This document shows, in pieces, positions 1 through 11,849 of a stretch of DNA of 64,000 nt; position 1 is the first letter of the stretch; every line of letters begins with the position of its first letter. The translations under genes and the position numbers were made by a program. The notes under the pieces were generated by a model, which was given only the letters and a program-made list of their open reading frames with translations, searched no databases and was not told where the DNA came from. The DNA comes from Euonymus europaeus (lineage: Eukaryota > Streptophyta > Magnoliopsida > Celastrales > Celastraceae). The stretch spans positions 19,781,001 to 19,845,000 of the forward strand of contig OY756966.1 of assembly GCA_963580455.1 (NCBI GenBank), written 5' to 3'.

Positions 1-875
1 CTTCAAACTAGGGCTCTCATTACTCTTAATTACATTGCCACATATTGATTACCACTAAGATTACAGTGTAAGTTTATGGTCTAATTTCTGACAGAGTGTA
101 ATAACAAAAAAAATAAAAAATATCACAAATACTATGAATCTAGTGTTAGTTCAATGATAAAATGAATGGAATAAAAATCACAAAGTAATTAAGAAAAAAA
201 CCGATTGAAGAATGTAATTGAAAAAAAAAACCCAAAATCACAAGATCTACCTCAATAATTAGACATAACTCATGTGTTTTTTAAAAAATAAAACCAGAAA
301 TTCAAGGTACCTTGTAGATGTTACATAGCAAGTGAAATATTAATTATTTTATGTTTGAAGGTTGTATCTTATTTGTTTAATTAAAATTTATTACTCTAGG
401 TACCAATATATGATTCTTCTAAGTCAATCTGATATGATATTAAGTAAGTTTTCTAGTCATTATATATTTTTCGTGTCATATAAATAACTCCGAAAAAATT
501 TTGGAGGCAACTGTTGGCTTAGTCATGTCCTGGTTTCGCCCCTATCCGTGCCCACATAAATTCTCAATTTACCACATAAAAACAAATACAATCCCATTTT
601 TCTTAAATGCTCACTCTCTCTCATCAGTCACTCATTTTCACTCTCCTCTGTCTCACTCTCACACAGAGGCACATGAATAGCGACGTCGTCAGAATTCAGC
701 GGTCGGTTCAATCAAAAAATGGCTGGGTCTTGTAAGTATCATCACAAGAAGACGAACAGTGGCATCAATGCACGAAGATATTGTCGGAGTTGATCGGATC
801 TACCACTTTTCTCTAGCGGAGGCCACCATTTTTAAGCATTTTTTCGACAATTTAACTGACATTTGAGTGGGAGTG
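1..875. other. AT-rich intergenic DNA left of a gypsy LTR
   Basis: No reading frame with recognisable similarity is visible. The stretch is AT-rich, with A-runs near 105-120 and 220-230, and a CT-rich patch around 608-665. It ends where the TGTAAC terminus of the next LTR begins. Confidence 0.5.
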
Positions 876-2850
876 TGTAACATCCCGAACCTTTCGGATA
901 ACCTGTAGTGGTAGATGTGGTAAGATAAGTGATGTCATGGGTGACTTAAATTTGATTGAAATGTTTTTCATAAATTCTAGAGTGAAATTAAAAATTATGG
1001 GCGCAAGAATTGTTAGAAACGAGATTTAAATGAAATTAATATGAATTTTAGAAGTTAAATAAGAAAATGTAATAATAAATAGGATAATGGCAAGATGACA
1101 ATTAAGTAGAGGTATTCAGTGTAATTAAAGTGAAAGATCAAGGACATAACAGTAAAGATAAATTTAAGAATTAAAAATATAAATATTTTTGGAATTTCAC
1201 AGAACCCGAGGCGAAAACCTAAAACCAAAATATAAAAACCTAGAATGGACGGAGGCGGCGACGGAACTCGTCCTTGTCACCGCTGGCGATGGTTCGAGGA
1301 TCTGAGACCACCCAAAGGACGAGGGGAGTGCGACGAGTGCAAAGGTGTCGTTTTCGGATGGAATGGTGGAGTTTTAGGCCGCCAATCGTGGAGGAGAAGT
1401 TGCGGCTACCGTGGACTTCAAATCCGGATTCCGGCAAGATCTGACCACATTTCAGGTAACGAATGACGGCGCGGCATCTCCCTCATTGTTCTCTACCGTT
1501 TCATGCCAGCAGTGCTCGCCACCGTGCCCTTGGTTGGAGTTGACTCGTTCTTGATAGAAACCGGGTCTGTTAGACCCGACACTGCTAACAACGGGGTCAA
1601 GCTGACCCGGTTGAATACTAATTTAATTAATATATATTAATGATATTAATAAAAGAGAATTAGTTAAAAATAGTAGTATTAAATAATTGATAAATAATTG
1701 TGGGTATTGTATATGTTCAGGAATCAATCTTTCTAATTAAATTATCAGGATTTATGGGAGCACACCAAGTAAGCATTGTCCAACTGCATTACGGAACAAT
1801 GTAATTTATGAATTGTTTGCCTTATTGTCTGTGTAATTTTTTGGCTATGGATACATATTTGATCGAAATTCTATGATGAGTTTGAAATTGTGGCAAGTGT
1901 TATCTGTATGATAGTTCTTATACTACTGAGTTGTTTATATGATACTGAACTGGTGATGATATGTTTTAAATGTGAATTGTGAATTGAGATAGTCTATGTT
2001 GGTCGACTGTATGTAAACTGCGATCTATTGTGTGATGATATATTGAGGATATTTTGAGGTAACATTTATTGGTTGCTCTACATGAAGCATGACATGTCAT
2101 GACATAAACGGCATACACATAAAAGAAAATTATTTTACGAATTTTTACGAATCTAGTACATCTGCTACAGGGAGTGTATATGTTGACTGGAAAAGGAAAA
2201 GGAAAAGGAAAAAGGAAAATATTTTATTGACTAGAAAGTGTTCTTTGGTAAAACACTTAATCAAAGAAAAAATCCCGACCGGTTACTTTGTAGCAGTTTA
2301 TTTAGGTTAAGGGCCCAAGTATTGGAAAAATGATTTAAATGGTTGATTACTCTCTAAAGAAATGGTTCACGCGCATTCATGCATAGATATTACTTGCTGG
2401 GCCTCAGTTCACTATGTTTCGTGATCCAGGTTATGGTCTCTCAGATGATTATGTTGACTTAGATGTTGATGGTGTCGCCATAGATCCATGAAGAAGATGC
2501 TCATGTGACGGAAGCTAGTTTCATTGAAGATTGTTTAATTAAGTATTAAATTTATTTATGCCCTTACTGTTAATAGCTTTGATGTATGGTAATAAGTGTA
2601 AATTCGGGAACGAGGATTAAAATTATAAGATTCACAGTAGTATACGTAGAGGATATTAATTGGGTGTTACTACTTATTTGAAATATATAAGATGACGCTT
2701 TTATTTCAGATTAGGTTATTTTAATAAATTTGGTGGAATTGTTTATTGAAGGGGACTTATGTTAAATGTAGGGTGAGTTTATATTGTATTGTAGGTAGCA
2801 TTTTGGACTACGAGCCCGGGAATTGGGGTTTCGTGGGACGGAGCGTTACA
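876..2850 (+). mobile_element. Ty3/gypsy LTR (left LTR of an old element)
   Basis: The stretch starts TGTAACATCCCG and ends GAGCGTTACA, so it has TG...CA termini inside a 6-bp inverted repeat (TGTAAC/GTTACA). A degenerate tRNA-Met primer binding site follows one base later, which fixes the plus orientation and the right edge. A TATA-like element (AATATAAAAACC, about 1229-1240) precedes a GC-richer tract at 1240-1620 that is probably transcribed leader; the small ORFs there are not convincing genes. A GGAAAA minisatellite lies at 2189-2219. The length, about 1975 bp, is long but seen in chromovirus-type gypsy elements. No second copy is present in the window, so the element is incomplete or the other LTR is lost. 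Confidence 0.65.
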
Positions 2851-2851
2851 G

Positions 2852-2866
2852 TTGGTATGAAAGGAA
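2852..2866 (+). other. Degenerate primer binding site (tRNA-Met type)
   Basis: TTGGTATGAAAGGAAC lies directly after the LTR end. It resembles the usual TGGTATCAGAGC plant retrotransposon PBS with a few substitutions. Confidence 0.5.
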
Positions 2867-4945
2867 CAGTCCTTTAACATAAGATATATATATATACATA
2901 TATGACGAGTGGATATTTAGTAAAGTTACATGAGCATCATCGATCGGCACAGCCATCAACAAATAAGTATTTTAAAATTTAATACCTATAGTTATGTAAT
3001 GAATGTTTGATTATTTGTGTATGCCTTCTAGAATGTGTACACGTATTGAAATATATTAGTGTGATTTGAAATAATTATACGATTTATGCATGAGTAAGAA
3101 GAGGAATTGCAATAGGTCAATGTGGAGAACTAGTAGATTGTGATAATTAAATGCTAGAAGGTATGTGATAGGTGTATTCATGATTAAATTATGGTTAAGG
3201 GAATTGGATGATACATTTTTATGTAGGCTTGTGTAATTTATTAAATGAATGATCAATGGTGGGATCTTAAACTGAGTTAGGATTTTCAATTATTACCTAT
3301 ATCAGTATAAGATCGATATGTTGGTGGAATTTCTATGAAGTTGGAGATAGAACTACGAATTGAGTATTAAGAAATGAATTAAGGACCTGTGATACACGAC
3401 CACATTGGATTATATCGACCTTGACATGATATATGGTAAGTGCTTGGATAGAGGTGAATGAACTGAAGGTACATAAAAGGAGGAAATGTGATTGGCTTTA
3501 CAGAGTGATAGTATTAGGATGATTTAAATTGGAATGAGATAATAAGGTGCGATGAGTGGAATACTGAATTATCACATAATAACCTATTTTGGGTCACCAT
3601 GGTATTGAAGGAGGACTGTCAACAATGTTATTTAGCATAATAACTTAATACTGGTAGTGATATTTATGACATCATGGGTATTTTAGGGAAGTTAAACTCC
3701 AACAGTATTACATGTATTTAAAAATATTTAAATTAATAGAAGTAATTGTACTATTAATTATCCAAGGTGAATGCAAAATTGTCTGTCTCTATGAGTCTTC
3801 TGGTGTGGTATAATATATGGATACTTAATTAAAATATTGGCGTGAATATTTTTGGAATCGTGCATTCAAATGAGGTGTAATATTGTTTATTATGTTTTGC
3901 TTCAATATAGTATTTATTTTACACACATAAGGATGTTTAATGAATCGATTGTGTGAGTTATAAGATGTAATTATTGAGAGTAATATGCCGTTTAATTGAA
4001 GTATATTGGTGAAATGAAATGGTGTGGAACTCGGTAAATTATTTTCAGTAAGTTAGTTATAACGGATAAATAAGTTGCATGTACTATATGATGGAATTAA
4101 AGAAAATAATATTGAAAACATAGGACACCAAATTAAGGATAGATATGAGGGGGTATTGATGGTCACAAATTATACAAGTTGGCAGAGTGATATTTAGATT
4201 TAAATAAAGTAAATCTAAGTGATGAATTTTATAGATAGATATTCTTAATTTTAGCATAGTCTATGAAATGGATGAAAAAAATAATAATGATAAAAAATAA
4301 TAATAATGAACCCTTGGAAATAAATCTATGATAATTCATGGTAAATTAAAATACATTATTAAGACTAGAGTATGGAGATTAATACTAACTAAGAGTATTT
4401 AAAGTGGAAGAAGTTATCACAAACTTGCAATAAAGAAAATGTATTTATAATCGATATAAGGTAGTAACCGTTAAGTTGAACGGGTGACCAAAATCAAATG
4501 AGTTATGATAAAGATAAATTCGCGCTGATCCATAATATCGAATATTAAAATTTTCAAACCATAGATAAATTAAATGATGCTATAAAGGAATTTAAGGTAA
4601 AAAAGATATTAGTGAAATTACATAATAACACTAGGATATATCGATGTTACTTTAGTAAGTACAAAATGCCTAAATGGAGAACTGTAACTATTTTGGGAAC
4701 GATGTATGATTCAATATTGTGAGTGGTGATATTTTAACATAAATGAAAAGTGAGTGCTTCGTGATAGGAATTAAGTAAGTATTATATGAATCTTTGAGAG
4801 TATATTTGTACTCAAATGTTTATCTAATAGGAATGCAAAATTTTCATAAAAGCATGTATATTTCTCTTGAATACATATGCATATACATGTACATAAGAAA
4901 TAGGTGGCACTAACATAAAGTGATTGTATATGGAGTAGTGGGTAT

Positions 4946-4988
<43 letters not shown>

Positions 4989-6770
4989 AAAAAGAAAAGA
5001 AAAAGAAAGGCTAATGTTGATAATATATAATTCTAGCGTGTATGTACGTATACATGCATGACATATCTAATTAAGTTAAATACTACGACTATTATTATTG
5101 ATAAGTAATGGTGGACAATATTAGGGTGATGGAGCACTGTAGTTCATTAGTAATGTAAATAGGACGATGTTTAGATAGATAATATTTTAGCATAGACTAA
5201 ACGTAAGTGCTCCATTGTGAGTATTAATTAATTAATCATTATATGAATTCATTGTGTTTATATATATCGTAAAACTTAATTAGATAAACATGTAAAATTA
5301 TTCAGATGTTGTGTAGGTGTGCTTAAAATGTATCAATATATATACATGTACATTGGAAATAAGTTAAACAATCGAAGTTTTTGCATAAAAAGCGATTAGT
5401 ATGTATTGTATAGTATGAATATTGAAGGAACCGGATTATACAAAGAATGCTTAAACGAGAACACAATGGTGACACCAAACAAATTAGGCACTATAGGATT
5501 AGTTGAGGAAGTAACACACATAAATACGAAAAACTTGATGAAGGCGATAGTCAATGATAAATTATACAAGTAGTTGTATTCATAAATGAATTAAAATTAA
5601 TAAAATTGAATGATATTTTCTTTATGTGGTAAGGAATAGGCTTTTTGTTGTATTTTTTTAAAATAAATTAAGTATTTAATATGCTTACTTGGGTATGGAC
5701 ATTAATTTCAAATCTCAACTAAAAGTAATGTCATGGTTTTGACTATAATAACTGATATTTAACTATGATATTTACAGGGAATGTTGCTTCGTCGTTTAGT
5801 TAATTAATTCTACATAGGGACTCGTAATTAGGTTGAAGTTATTGAAGTAATTGTGTATTAAATGAATATCCTTCTATATGTTGTTGCTCAACGGTGAGAT
5901 AAGTATATAATGAAATTTGAGTAGAGCTCCGGCCTATAGGCCTTGGGGTTACAATAATTGTTGTACTTTACATTATACCTTGATATTGTCATATTGTGAA
6001 TTTAATTGTGTACATGTGTATGTAAAAATGTATGCATTGTTGTTTTTGTGAATTTATTGTTTGTACTATATTATAAAAATATTTATATTGATGTATATAA
6101 AATCATTGTAAACTCGTGGTACTTAATTTTGAATAAATAGTTTGGGAATGATTTAGGGTGGATAAGGAAATAGTAAGAAATGAAATATGATGAAATTAGA
6201 TGTTGGGGTATTTAAACTGATATTCATAGTTTTATTATAATTAATATAATGGATAAATCTTTTATGTATATGAGTTGGAGAATATATTTTTATGTATGGG
6301 TTGATGGTTTAAAAAAAAAGATCAATATAGTGGTAATAGTTATAGGTTAGAGTTTCTGATGATTATCAGTGTAATTTCCCTCATTATTTTGCGGACTGTT
6401 CTTTCAAGTTCCGAATTGAATTCTAATTCACCAAAGTGAGAAAATCTGGTCATAGACTGAAAGAAAAACTAATCAAGGCAGCATAATAGAAGTGAACCAA
6501 ACAAGGGAAGATTATGCTCAAAATCATAAAATGGCTCAAAACCCTATAAAACGACATTTTTTGGCTTCGAGAGGGTGGGGCTTGTTGCTCTATAGATCAC
6601 AAGACTTTATCAAAACGTCGTTTCCTTCAGAGAGATATAGATTTGCCCCCTATTTCCACTGCAAAACTGCTCCTAGTGTATTTTGCCTAGCTGATGACCT
6701 TCATTCACCACAAAGATTAGTGTTCACAATGTTAATCGAAAAATAAAAAATTTCAATACACAAAATTCAA
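2867..6770. other. Decayed interior of the gypsy element / AT-rich DNA without genes
   Basis: No gag, protease, reverse transcriptase or integrase motifs can be read on either strand. The sequence is very AT-rich and full of stops. Loosely similar pieces recur (TTTTAGCATAG near 4250 and TTTTAGCATAGAC near 5188). A GGCCTATAGGCC palindrome lies near 5932. The 84-residue plus-strand ORF at 6492-6746 has no recognisable domain. This is best read as the eroded inside of the element whose LTR lies at 876-2850, possibly mixed with other debris. Confidence 0.35.
4949..4985. repeat. (TA)n microsatellite
   Basis: About 18 uninterrupted TA dinucleotides, followed by an A/G-rich run (AAAGAAAAAGAAAAG) to about 5008. 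Confidence 0.95.
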
Positions 6771-6777
6771 TCACAGT

Positions 6778-6800
6778 TGGTCCCCGGCAATAGAGCCAAA
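6778..6800 (-). other. Primer binding site of a minus-strand Athila/Ogre-like element
   Basis: On the minus strand this reads TGGCTCTATTGCCGGGGACC. It is the TGGCGCCGTTGCCGGGGA type (tRNA-Asp complementary) with two or three substitutions. The same PBS in better shape lies at 22995 in the intact Athila element. It sits directly outside the TG terminus at 6804, as expected for a minus-strand 5' LTR. Confidence 0.65.
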
Positions 6801-6803
6801 TTT

Positions 6804-8140
6804 TGACGTGTGCCCAGCGTGTCAAAAATAATAATTACCTTACCCTACAACCTATCTGGTAGAAGTAATGAGTAAAGGTCGATCCTCAGAGACCAAAGTG
6901 ACAAATTCAATGGTTAACGTGCCTAAGAAAAAATGGGGGGGGGGGGGGGGGTTTGTTTATTTTTAATCTAATCCAACTAGAATGTAAGAATGAGCAAGAA
7001 ATTAGAGAAAATATGAAGTAACAACCTTCGGGTCAAGGAAAATTGAACAACCAATAGATGGATTCATCGTAGACTCTCAAGAGACACATTCAACATTGAA
7101 CACTTAGCCAAATTTATCCACAAGAAAGATAAATCATAATCTCCAATCAGTTATTAAAGTGAACTCAACATCCACAATTAATTCTTGCTATCAATCGAAT
7201 TGGTATTAAGCAATCCTCTTCCTATCAATAACAGCATTCAGTTCTATGAAGAAGCTAAAGGTGAACAATAATTTATCAAGCGAAAATCATTTAATTCATC
7301 CCGTAATTTTCCTTAAGCATACAATGAAAACTTGGATCATAATCCCGCTGCCCAATTGCTACTCTAACCAAGCAACACAACAATTTCGTATCATGCACTT
7401 AGTCTAGCATTCAACCACACAAATTAATCAATTAATTCATGCAATCATCAACAAGAACAACAAAAAACTATGGATATTCGAATCAAGACTGATAATAAAT
7501 ATAAAGAGTTGAGTCTCAAAATCACATGAATTGAATTCAAATCCCTTGAACAAAAGAAATAAACTAGCCAACCATTGTGCGAAGAAAAACCTATATGCTA
7601 TTCAAAATCCTATGCTTCTCTCCCTTTGCCTTCTGGCCTCAACCGTCCCCCTTATGAAGAACCAGTACCCCCTCACGTCTCCTAAACAAAACCCAATAAA
7701 GAGTCCCAAAATCAATTAGTTTCCTTAACTTCTTAGGAAACACAAATATGTTCTGATCTTCTATGTTAATTATGGGCTAAACGGAAAATTTTTGGGGCTA
7801 GAACCCTTCATAAACGTTGTAGATCCAGATGTTTAGATAATTATGGGATTTTGAATCACTCGATTTGGATATCGGACACATAAGTTATGGACTTCTAAAG
7901 GTCCGGTCCGCAGAAAGGAATCCTGCTTCCGATAGTACTTCCGGACGGGACTTCGTACCAAGGATTTATGGCCCAAACGTACTTCGATTTGTGTGAACCA
8001 GCACTTCCTGGAAATCTTGAGATGTCCTCTAAAAGTATGTTGAATATTGCATCTCATTCCATCAGCTCCTTCTACCTCATAACCTTCAAAGCATCCAAGA
8101 AGGTCTCAAGTACAATAATCTTGGAAATTCCACTTTTAAA
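6804..8140 (-). mobile_element. Minus-strand LTR fragment (Athila/LARD-like)
   Basis: The stretch begins on the plus strand with TGACGTGTGCCC, next to the PBS at 6778-6800, so it is the 5' LTR of an element facing left. No coding domain is visible over the following 1.3 kb and the far LTR edge cannot be placed; 8140 is where copia-like sequence starts. It contains a 17-base G run. Near 7900-7950 are GTCCGG/TCCGGACGG-type repeats that resemble those in the LTR-side region of the Athila fragment near 49800. The internal region beyond the PBS (left of 6778) carries no recognised genes, so this could be a non-autonomous LARD. Confidence 0.45.
6935..6951. repeat. 17-base G homopolymer
   Basis: An uninterrupted run of G flanked by AAAAAAT and TTTGTTT. 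Such runs are prone to length error in assembly. Confidence 0.9.
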
Positions 8141-8149
8141 CACACTTTA

Positions 8150-8560
8150 TTACCAATCCTCCACTGATGTCATCCACATAAAATATAATAAAAAAACCAA
8201 CCCCGTAAGACACAATATTGAATGATTTGAACATATAAAAGGAATGTAAATATGTAGAAATATGATCACATCATCCACATAGAGAGACACGATAATTTTC
8301 TTCCCATTTTCTCCGTGCTTGACATAGAGAGTGCTTTCACTTTCACTTTTTTTGAATCCCTGACTAAAAAAATAGTTTTCTATTTTGCTATACGAAGCTT
8401 GAGGGGCTTGTTTGATCCCATACAAGGCCTCTGATTTATGTTGTAAGAAGAACACCCAGCTCATTCGGGAAAAATCATCAACAAACGGTAAGAAATATAT
8501 GTTACTTGTTGTTGACACTATGCACATGGGTGCACATACATCTGTGTTAACAAGTTCCAA
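8150..8560 (-). pseudogene. Copia integrase fused to reverse transcriptase by deletion
   Basis: A 136-residue frame. Residues 1-45 resemble the start of a copia integrase core, with a degenerate DVCAPM motif and FVDDFSRMSWVFFL. From about residue 47 it switches directly to reverse transcriptase with LYGIKQAPQASYSKI and then the catalytic YVDD box (SLYVDDVIIF). In an intact element these lie well over 1 kb apart, so an in-frame deletion joined them. After the YVDD box similarity stops, but a second TATGTGGATGAC (YVDD-coding) occurs near 8166-8177, which suggests a partial duplication. Not functional. Confidence 0.75.
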
Positions 8561-8794
8561 ACACTCTATGGCTCTCCAGATTGCATCATTGTGAAAAAGA
8601 TTTCTCTTAAATTTCTCTTACATGCAGCTACTAAAAGTCTGATTCGTGATAACAAACTTAGGCAAATCGTCAACCAAGTTTTGACTCTATATTTTCTTCA
8701 AATTCTAACAACTTAAGTGCTCAAGTCGTTGATGCCAAACAAATGTGTCCTCCACTGAGACATTCATAGAAAATTCAATTTGTTTGGAGACTAA

Positions 8795-9007
8795 CTATGG
8801 CTCTAAAAAATTGAGTATGAAACTCCTTTTCTCTTGCATTGCCACAGTCACCACAACTCTATTATCCTTGGTACGGTCAAATATTTCACAGTTGGTTCCC
8901 TTGAATACAAGAACAAAAATTCTCTCTATTAATTGACCCACACTAAGCAGATTTGCATCCAAGAGAGGAACATACATCACATCTCTGATAAGGTATTCAC
9001 CTCGCAC
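8795..9007 (-). pseudogene. Copia protease / pre-integrase fragment
   Basis: The frame contains LIRDVMYVPLLDANLLSVGQLIE, which matches the segment downstream of the aspartic protease site in copia polyproteins (usual form: L.NV.YVP.L..NLLSV.QL). The DTG/DSG active site is not visible in this frame, and stops occur on either side. Confidence 0.7.
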
Positions 9008-9238
9008 AGCTTACACTAGAACTGTGCCTTTCCCTTCCGCCCTTACAACCTCCCCATTCCCAAGCACTACATTTGTAGTAATTGATATATCCAATTTTTT
9101 GAATAGAGAGATGTTGGCAGTCATGTGATTACTTGCTCCAAAGTCAAGCATCTAAGATAAATCTTGGGATTCACGTGACGACAAACTGGCCATGAAAAGA
9201 AAATCTTCATCATCAATCTCTTGAGCAAGATTTACCTG

Positions 9239-9511
9239 CTACTTTTCTTTTTCTTTTGCTCTACACACCTTCAGAATATGGCCAATTTTACCAAAACCTC
9301 TACAAACTGGTTGACCCTTGTTCCAGTAGTGATCATCCACATGCCCCTCCTTTTTACAGTGAGAGCAAACAAGTTTAGTTTTGTTCCAACATGAGTCCCC
9401 GGTGTGTCCCTCCCTATTACAGTGAGAACAATGAGGCCTGGATCCTCCAGGTATAGTCCATCTAGGTGTGCCAATCCCACTCTGTCTTTGATGTTCTTGA
9501 GTCACACCCAT
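9239..9511 (-). pseudogene. Copia gag zinc-knuckle region
   Basis: A 90-residue frame with two CX2CX4HX4-type knuckles, beginning CSHCNREGHTGDSC and CSHCKKEGHVDDHY. The terminal Cys of the second and parts of a third (VCRGFGKIGHILKVC) are substituted. Zinc knuckles bind RNA in Gag particles. It ends in a lysine-rich tail. Lost cysteines and the stop-bounded frame mark it as a relic. Confidence 0.75.
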
Positions 9512-9867
9512 CTAAAATGCACTTTCAGATGTCTCAATATTGTAACTGTCAACGTTTCCAGATCTTTAGTTTCTTCCACAGTAGTGACTATGTTATTGTA
9601 CCTAGGTGTAAGACTGATGAGGATTGTTTCTATCACACGCCTATCAGGCATATCTTCTCTACAGATTCTCCTTCGCTTTAATAGTAATCCTTATCAATTC
9701 TCCTTCCCTCATTGACAGATTCATTAACTCTCTTCGTAAGCTATGCAATTTGACAACCCTAACCTTAGAGTGTCCTTGGTACTAAGCACTCAAACTATCC
9801 CAAGCTTGTTTTGAACAATGAGCATTAGAAATGCGAGGAAAAATTACCTTTTCCACTAAAGTCAAAA

Positions 9868-10137
9868 TCACAAGCAAAGTAGTATTGTCTTGTTCAATTG
9901 ATTTTGCTCAGCAATAGCCTTGCTGGACCCTTCTTTAGCAGTAGCCGTACTCCCTTTCTCTAGGGTGTCAAGACATAATGAACAAACGACTTCAATGTAA
10001 GTCCACAGCCCTTTAGACTTGAAGTAACAACGAAGTATGGTGGACCAATAATTATACTCCTCACCTACAAAGACGGGTAGATTATTGGTGTAAGGGTTCG
10101 CTGGATTGGACATAAAAACATCTCTGAATTTACGCAC
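9868..10137 (-). pseudogene. Copia gag N-terminal fragment
   Basis: Contains LPVFVGEEYNYWSTILRCYFKSKGLW, the typical UBN2/DUF4219 opening of copia Gag (L.F.G.NY..W...M...L...LW). It lies 40 bp from the PBS, where gag should begin. The frame ends after about 90 residues; the rest of gag up to the zinc knuckles is shifted. Confidence 0.7.
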
Positions 10138-10176
10138 AAAAATCAGAGATAAACACCAGTAGAGTTTCCCTTTGAT

Positions 10177-10192
10177 CTTGCCTCTGATACCA
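10177..10192 (-). other. Primer binding site of the minus-strand copia
   Basis: The minus strand reads TGGTATCAGAGGCAAG, close to the tRNA-Met PBS. It abuts the TG terminus of the LTR at 10193. Confidence 0.8.
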
Positions 10193-10570
10193 TGTTTCAG
10201 ATCTCACAACATAGGTAAGTAAGTTGAGAGTAGTGAAGAAGACAAAGATGCACAATCATTCATACAAAATATTCATAATAGGTTACAGACCAAAGACATG
10301 AAAGAGGCGGAACATAAACAACCCTAGGAAGGAAAATGACATAGTTTTGGTATATAATAAAAGGACACCACACAACACTAACAAGAGAAATAACAATAGA
10401 ATTTTAACAGTTCCATCATTTTCCCTCTGGCAATAGCTCGTGTTGTTCCTTGAGAAGGTGATCAAAAAGCTACTAATGTCGGTGGGGTAACTTGAATAAG
10501 GAGTACCTATTTCACGGTATGCTAAATTATAAATATCCATAACAAAATTAATCACAATGTAACTGCACCT
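10193..10570 (-). mobile_element. 5' LTR of the minus-strand copia remnant (right edge uncertain)
   Basis: The plus-strand sequence starts TGTTTCAGATCTC next to the PBS. No matching copy was found on the left, so the outer edge is estimated from the change in character after about 10560. A TATA-like tract (minus-strand TTTATTATATACC, near 10350-10365) fits an LTR promoter. There is no coding content beyond short chance ORFs. Confidence 0.45.
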
Positions 10571-11249
10571 TTTTTGTCGAAACTATAAGTAAGGAACTCC
10601 CGACCCCTTTAGAAATATTATTTCTTGCCAAAGTAGAGAGCATGAACCATTATCTTACACCAAGATTAAACACGAGGATAAGTTCATTACCTCTTAAAGA
10701 GACTCTTACAGGAATCCTTTTAGCAGGAATAATGGATTTGCTAATCTAAGCTTGACCAAGTTTCTTCTTTCTTCTAGGTTTAGGGAAAGATTGTTTCCCT
10801 CTACCTTCAAAGGCCTCAACTGCTTAGGCAATGAAAATGCTCCCATTAGTTATCACTTTAGACTAGCCTAAAGGCCAAAACTTCTCAAATGACTTTGTAG
10901 CCATGAAAGAAAAAGTGTCTTCATCCATTGTCACTACTTGGGATAATTGATGAGAGTAAGTAAAGAATGCCTTCATAAAAGTCTTGGGAAGGCTGCAGGT
11001 CTAATGTCCAAACTATAATTTGTTGCGACAAAACTAGAATGCAATAAGAAATTAGACACAAAGATTTACGTGGTTCGGCCAATAAAGTCTACTTCCACGG
11101 GAGCACTTGCATTTTTCACTATATGAATCTGTCTTACAATGTTCAAGTGCCAACTAGGGCATATATCAATAACCCTAGTATCTACCCAGTACAATGACAA
11201 AGATACCCTCATGCATAAAAATGCAGCCCAACTATATCGTACCATAGAC
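10571..11249. other. Unclassified repeat-like sequence
   Basis: No gene is seen. From 11041 to 11110 there is a TTTACGTGGTTCGGCC motif and its surroundings, a pattern found near the ends of several plant LTR or LARD families. A related version (TTTTACGAGGAAAATCC) recurs near 63316. I could not find matching ends. Confidence 0.3.
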
Positions 11250-11348
11250 CCATTAGAAAACCAGTTACTAATGGATAGGTTTGTGCTCCCAAATAAGTAA
11301 CATCACTTTCCCCTACTTGAGCGATGTGGGACTCTCAAGTGTGTAACA
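11250..11348 (-). repeat. TRIM 3' LTR (left copy)
   Basis: It ends GTGTGTAACA; on the minus strand it therefore starts TGTTACACACTTG with the canonical TG. Its outer end is eroded relative to the right copy. Confidence 0.55.
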
Positions 11349-11507
11349 TCACCACCCTTCCGTAACCAACGCCCACGCAGGTAGCCATTCCTGTGGAACA
11401 CACACGACAGTAGCCACAGAGCTGTGCACGGGCCCATTGGCCAAAGCACGCACACACCAACACAACATAGGCCCATTGACCATAGGGTTGGGCTCTGATA
11501 TCATTTT

Positions 11508-11620
11508 TTACACACCTAACTAACCATTAGAAAATCGGTTACTAATGGATAGCTTTGTGCTCCCAAATAAGCAACATCGCTTGCCCCTAATTGAGTGATG
11601 TGGGACTCGCAAGTGTGTAA
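11508..11620 (-). repeat. TRIM 5' LTR (right copy)
   Basis: Bounded by TTACACAC and GTGTGTAA, an 8-bp terminal inverted repeat. It lies beside the PBS at 11492-11505. Confidence 0.55.
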
Positions 11621-11849
11621 GATCTTAGCCTGGAAATAAAGCACCAGTAAACCTTAAGTATACCTAAATTTTTGGGCAAACGTATTTGAGTTGTAAGTTT
11701 CCAATTGGAGATTAGGATTGTCTATAGTAAGAGGGAAGGAAGTAACACTCTCAGAAAGTAGTATAGAGAGGGCTCTGAATTTACCCCAAACATTTCCATA
11801 TGGAGAGGAATTTTGATATGAGGATGAGAGTGAGAATTGGGGTACAATT

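Larger units (their letters stand above)
8150..10192 (-). mobile_element. Ty1/copia remnant, minus strand, internally deleted
   Basis: Reading leftwards from the PBS at 10192 the order is gag N-terminus (10137-9868), gag zinc knuckles (9511-9239), protease/pre-integrase (9007-8795), then a scar joining integrase to reverse transcriptase (8560-8262). This is the gag-PR-INT-RT order of copia, greatly shortened: most of integrase and RT and all of RNase H are missing. Stops and frame changes separate the blocks. The 3' LTR was not found. Lineage cannot be assigned. Confidence 0.75.
11250..11620 (-). mobile_element. TRIM-like mini LTR retrotransposon (minus strand)
   Basis: Two direct copies of about 100-113 bp, 11250-11348 and 11508-11620, share most bases (both contain AAATAAG, GATGTGGGACTC and end AAGTGTGTAA). 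They flank about 160 bp with no coding potential. Just inside the right copy the minus strand reads TGATATCAGAGCCC, a one-base variant of the TGGTATCAGAGCCC tRNA-Met PBS. Just inside the left copy is a pyrimidine-rich stretch (ACCACCCTTCC), the complement of a polypurine tract. Short LTRs, PBS, PPT and no ORF are the definition of a TRIM. Left LTR start and TSD could not be fixed. Confidence 0.6.

Noticed and set aside
1245..1466. Small ORF in the first LTR (73 residues)
   Set aside because: It lies in the GC-rich leader of an LTR, overlaps an equally long antisense ORF and has no recognisable domain.
4949..4985. (TA)n run as a matrix attachment or origin element
   Set aside because: A simple microsatellite is sufficient; nothing else supports such a role.
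6492..6746. 84-residue plus-strand ORF as a gene
   Set aside because: No domain, no promoter context, and it lies next to a minus-strand PBS in repeat debris.
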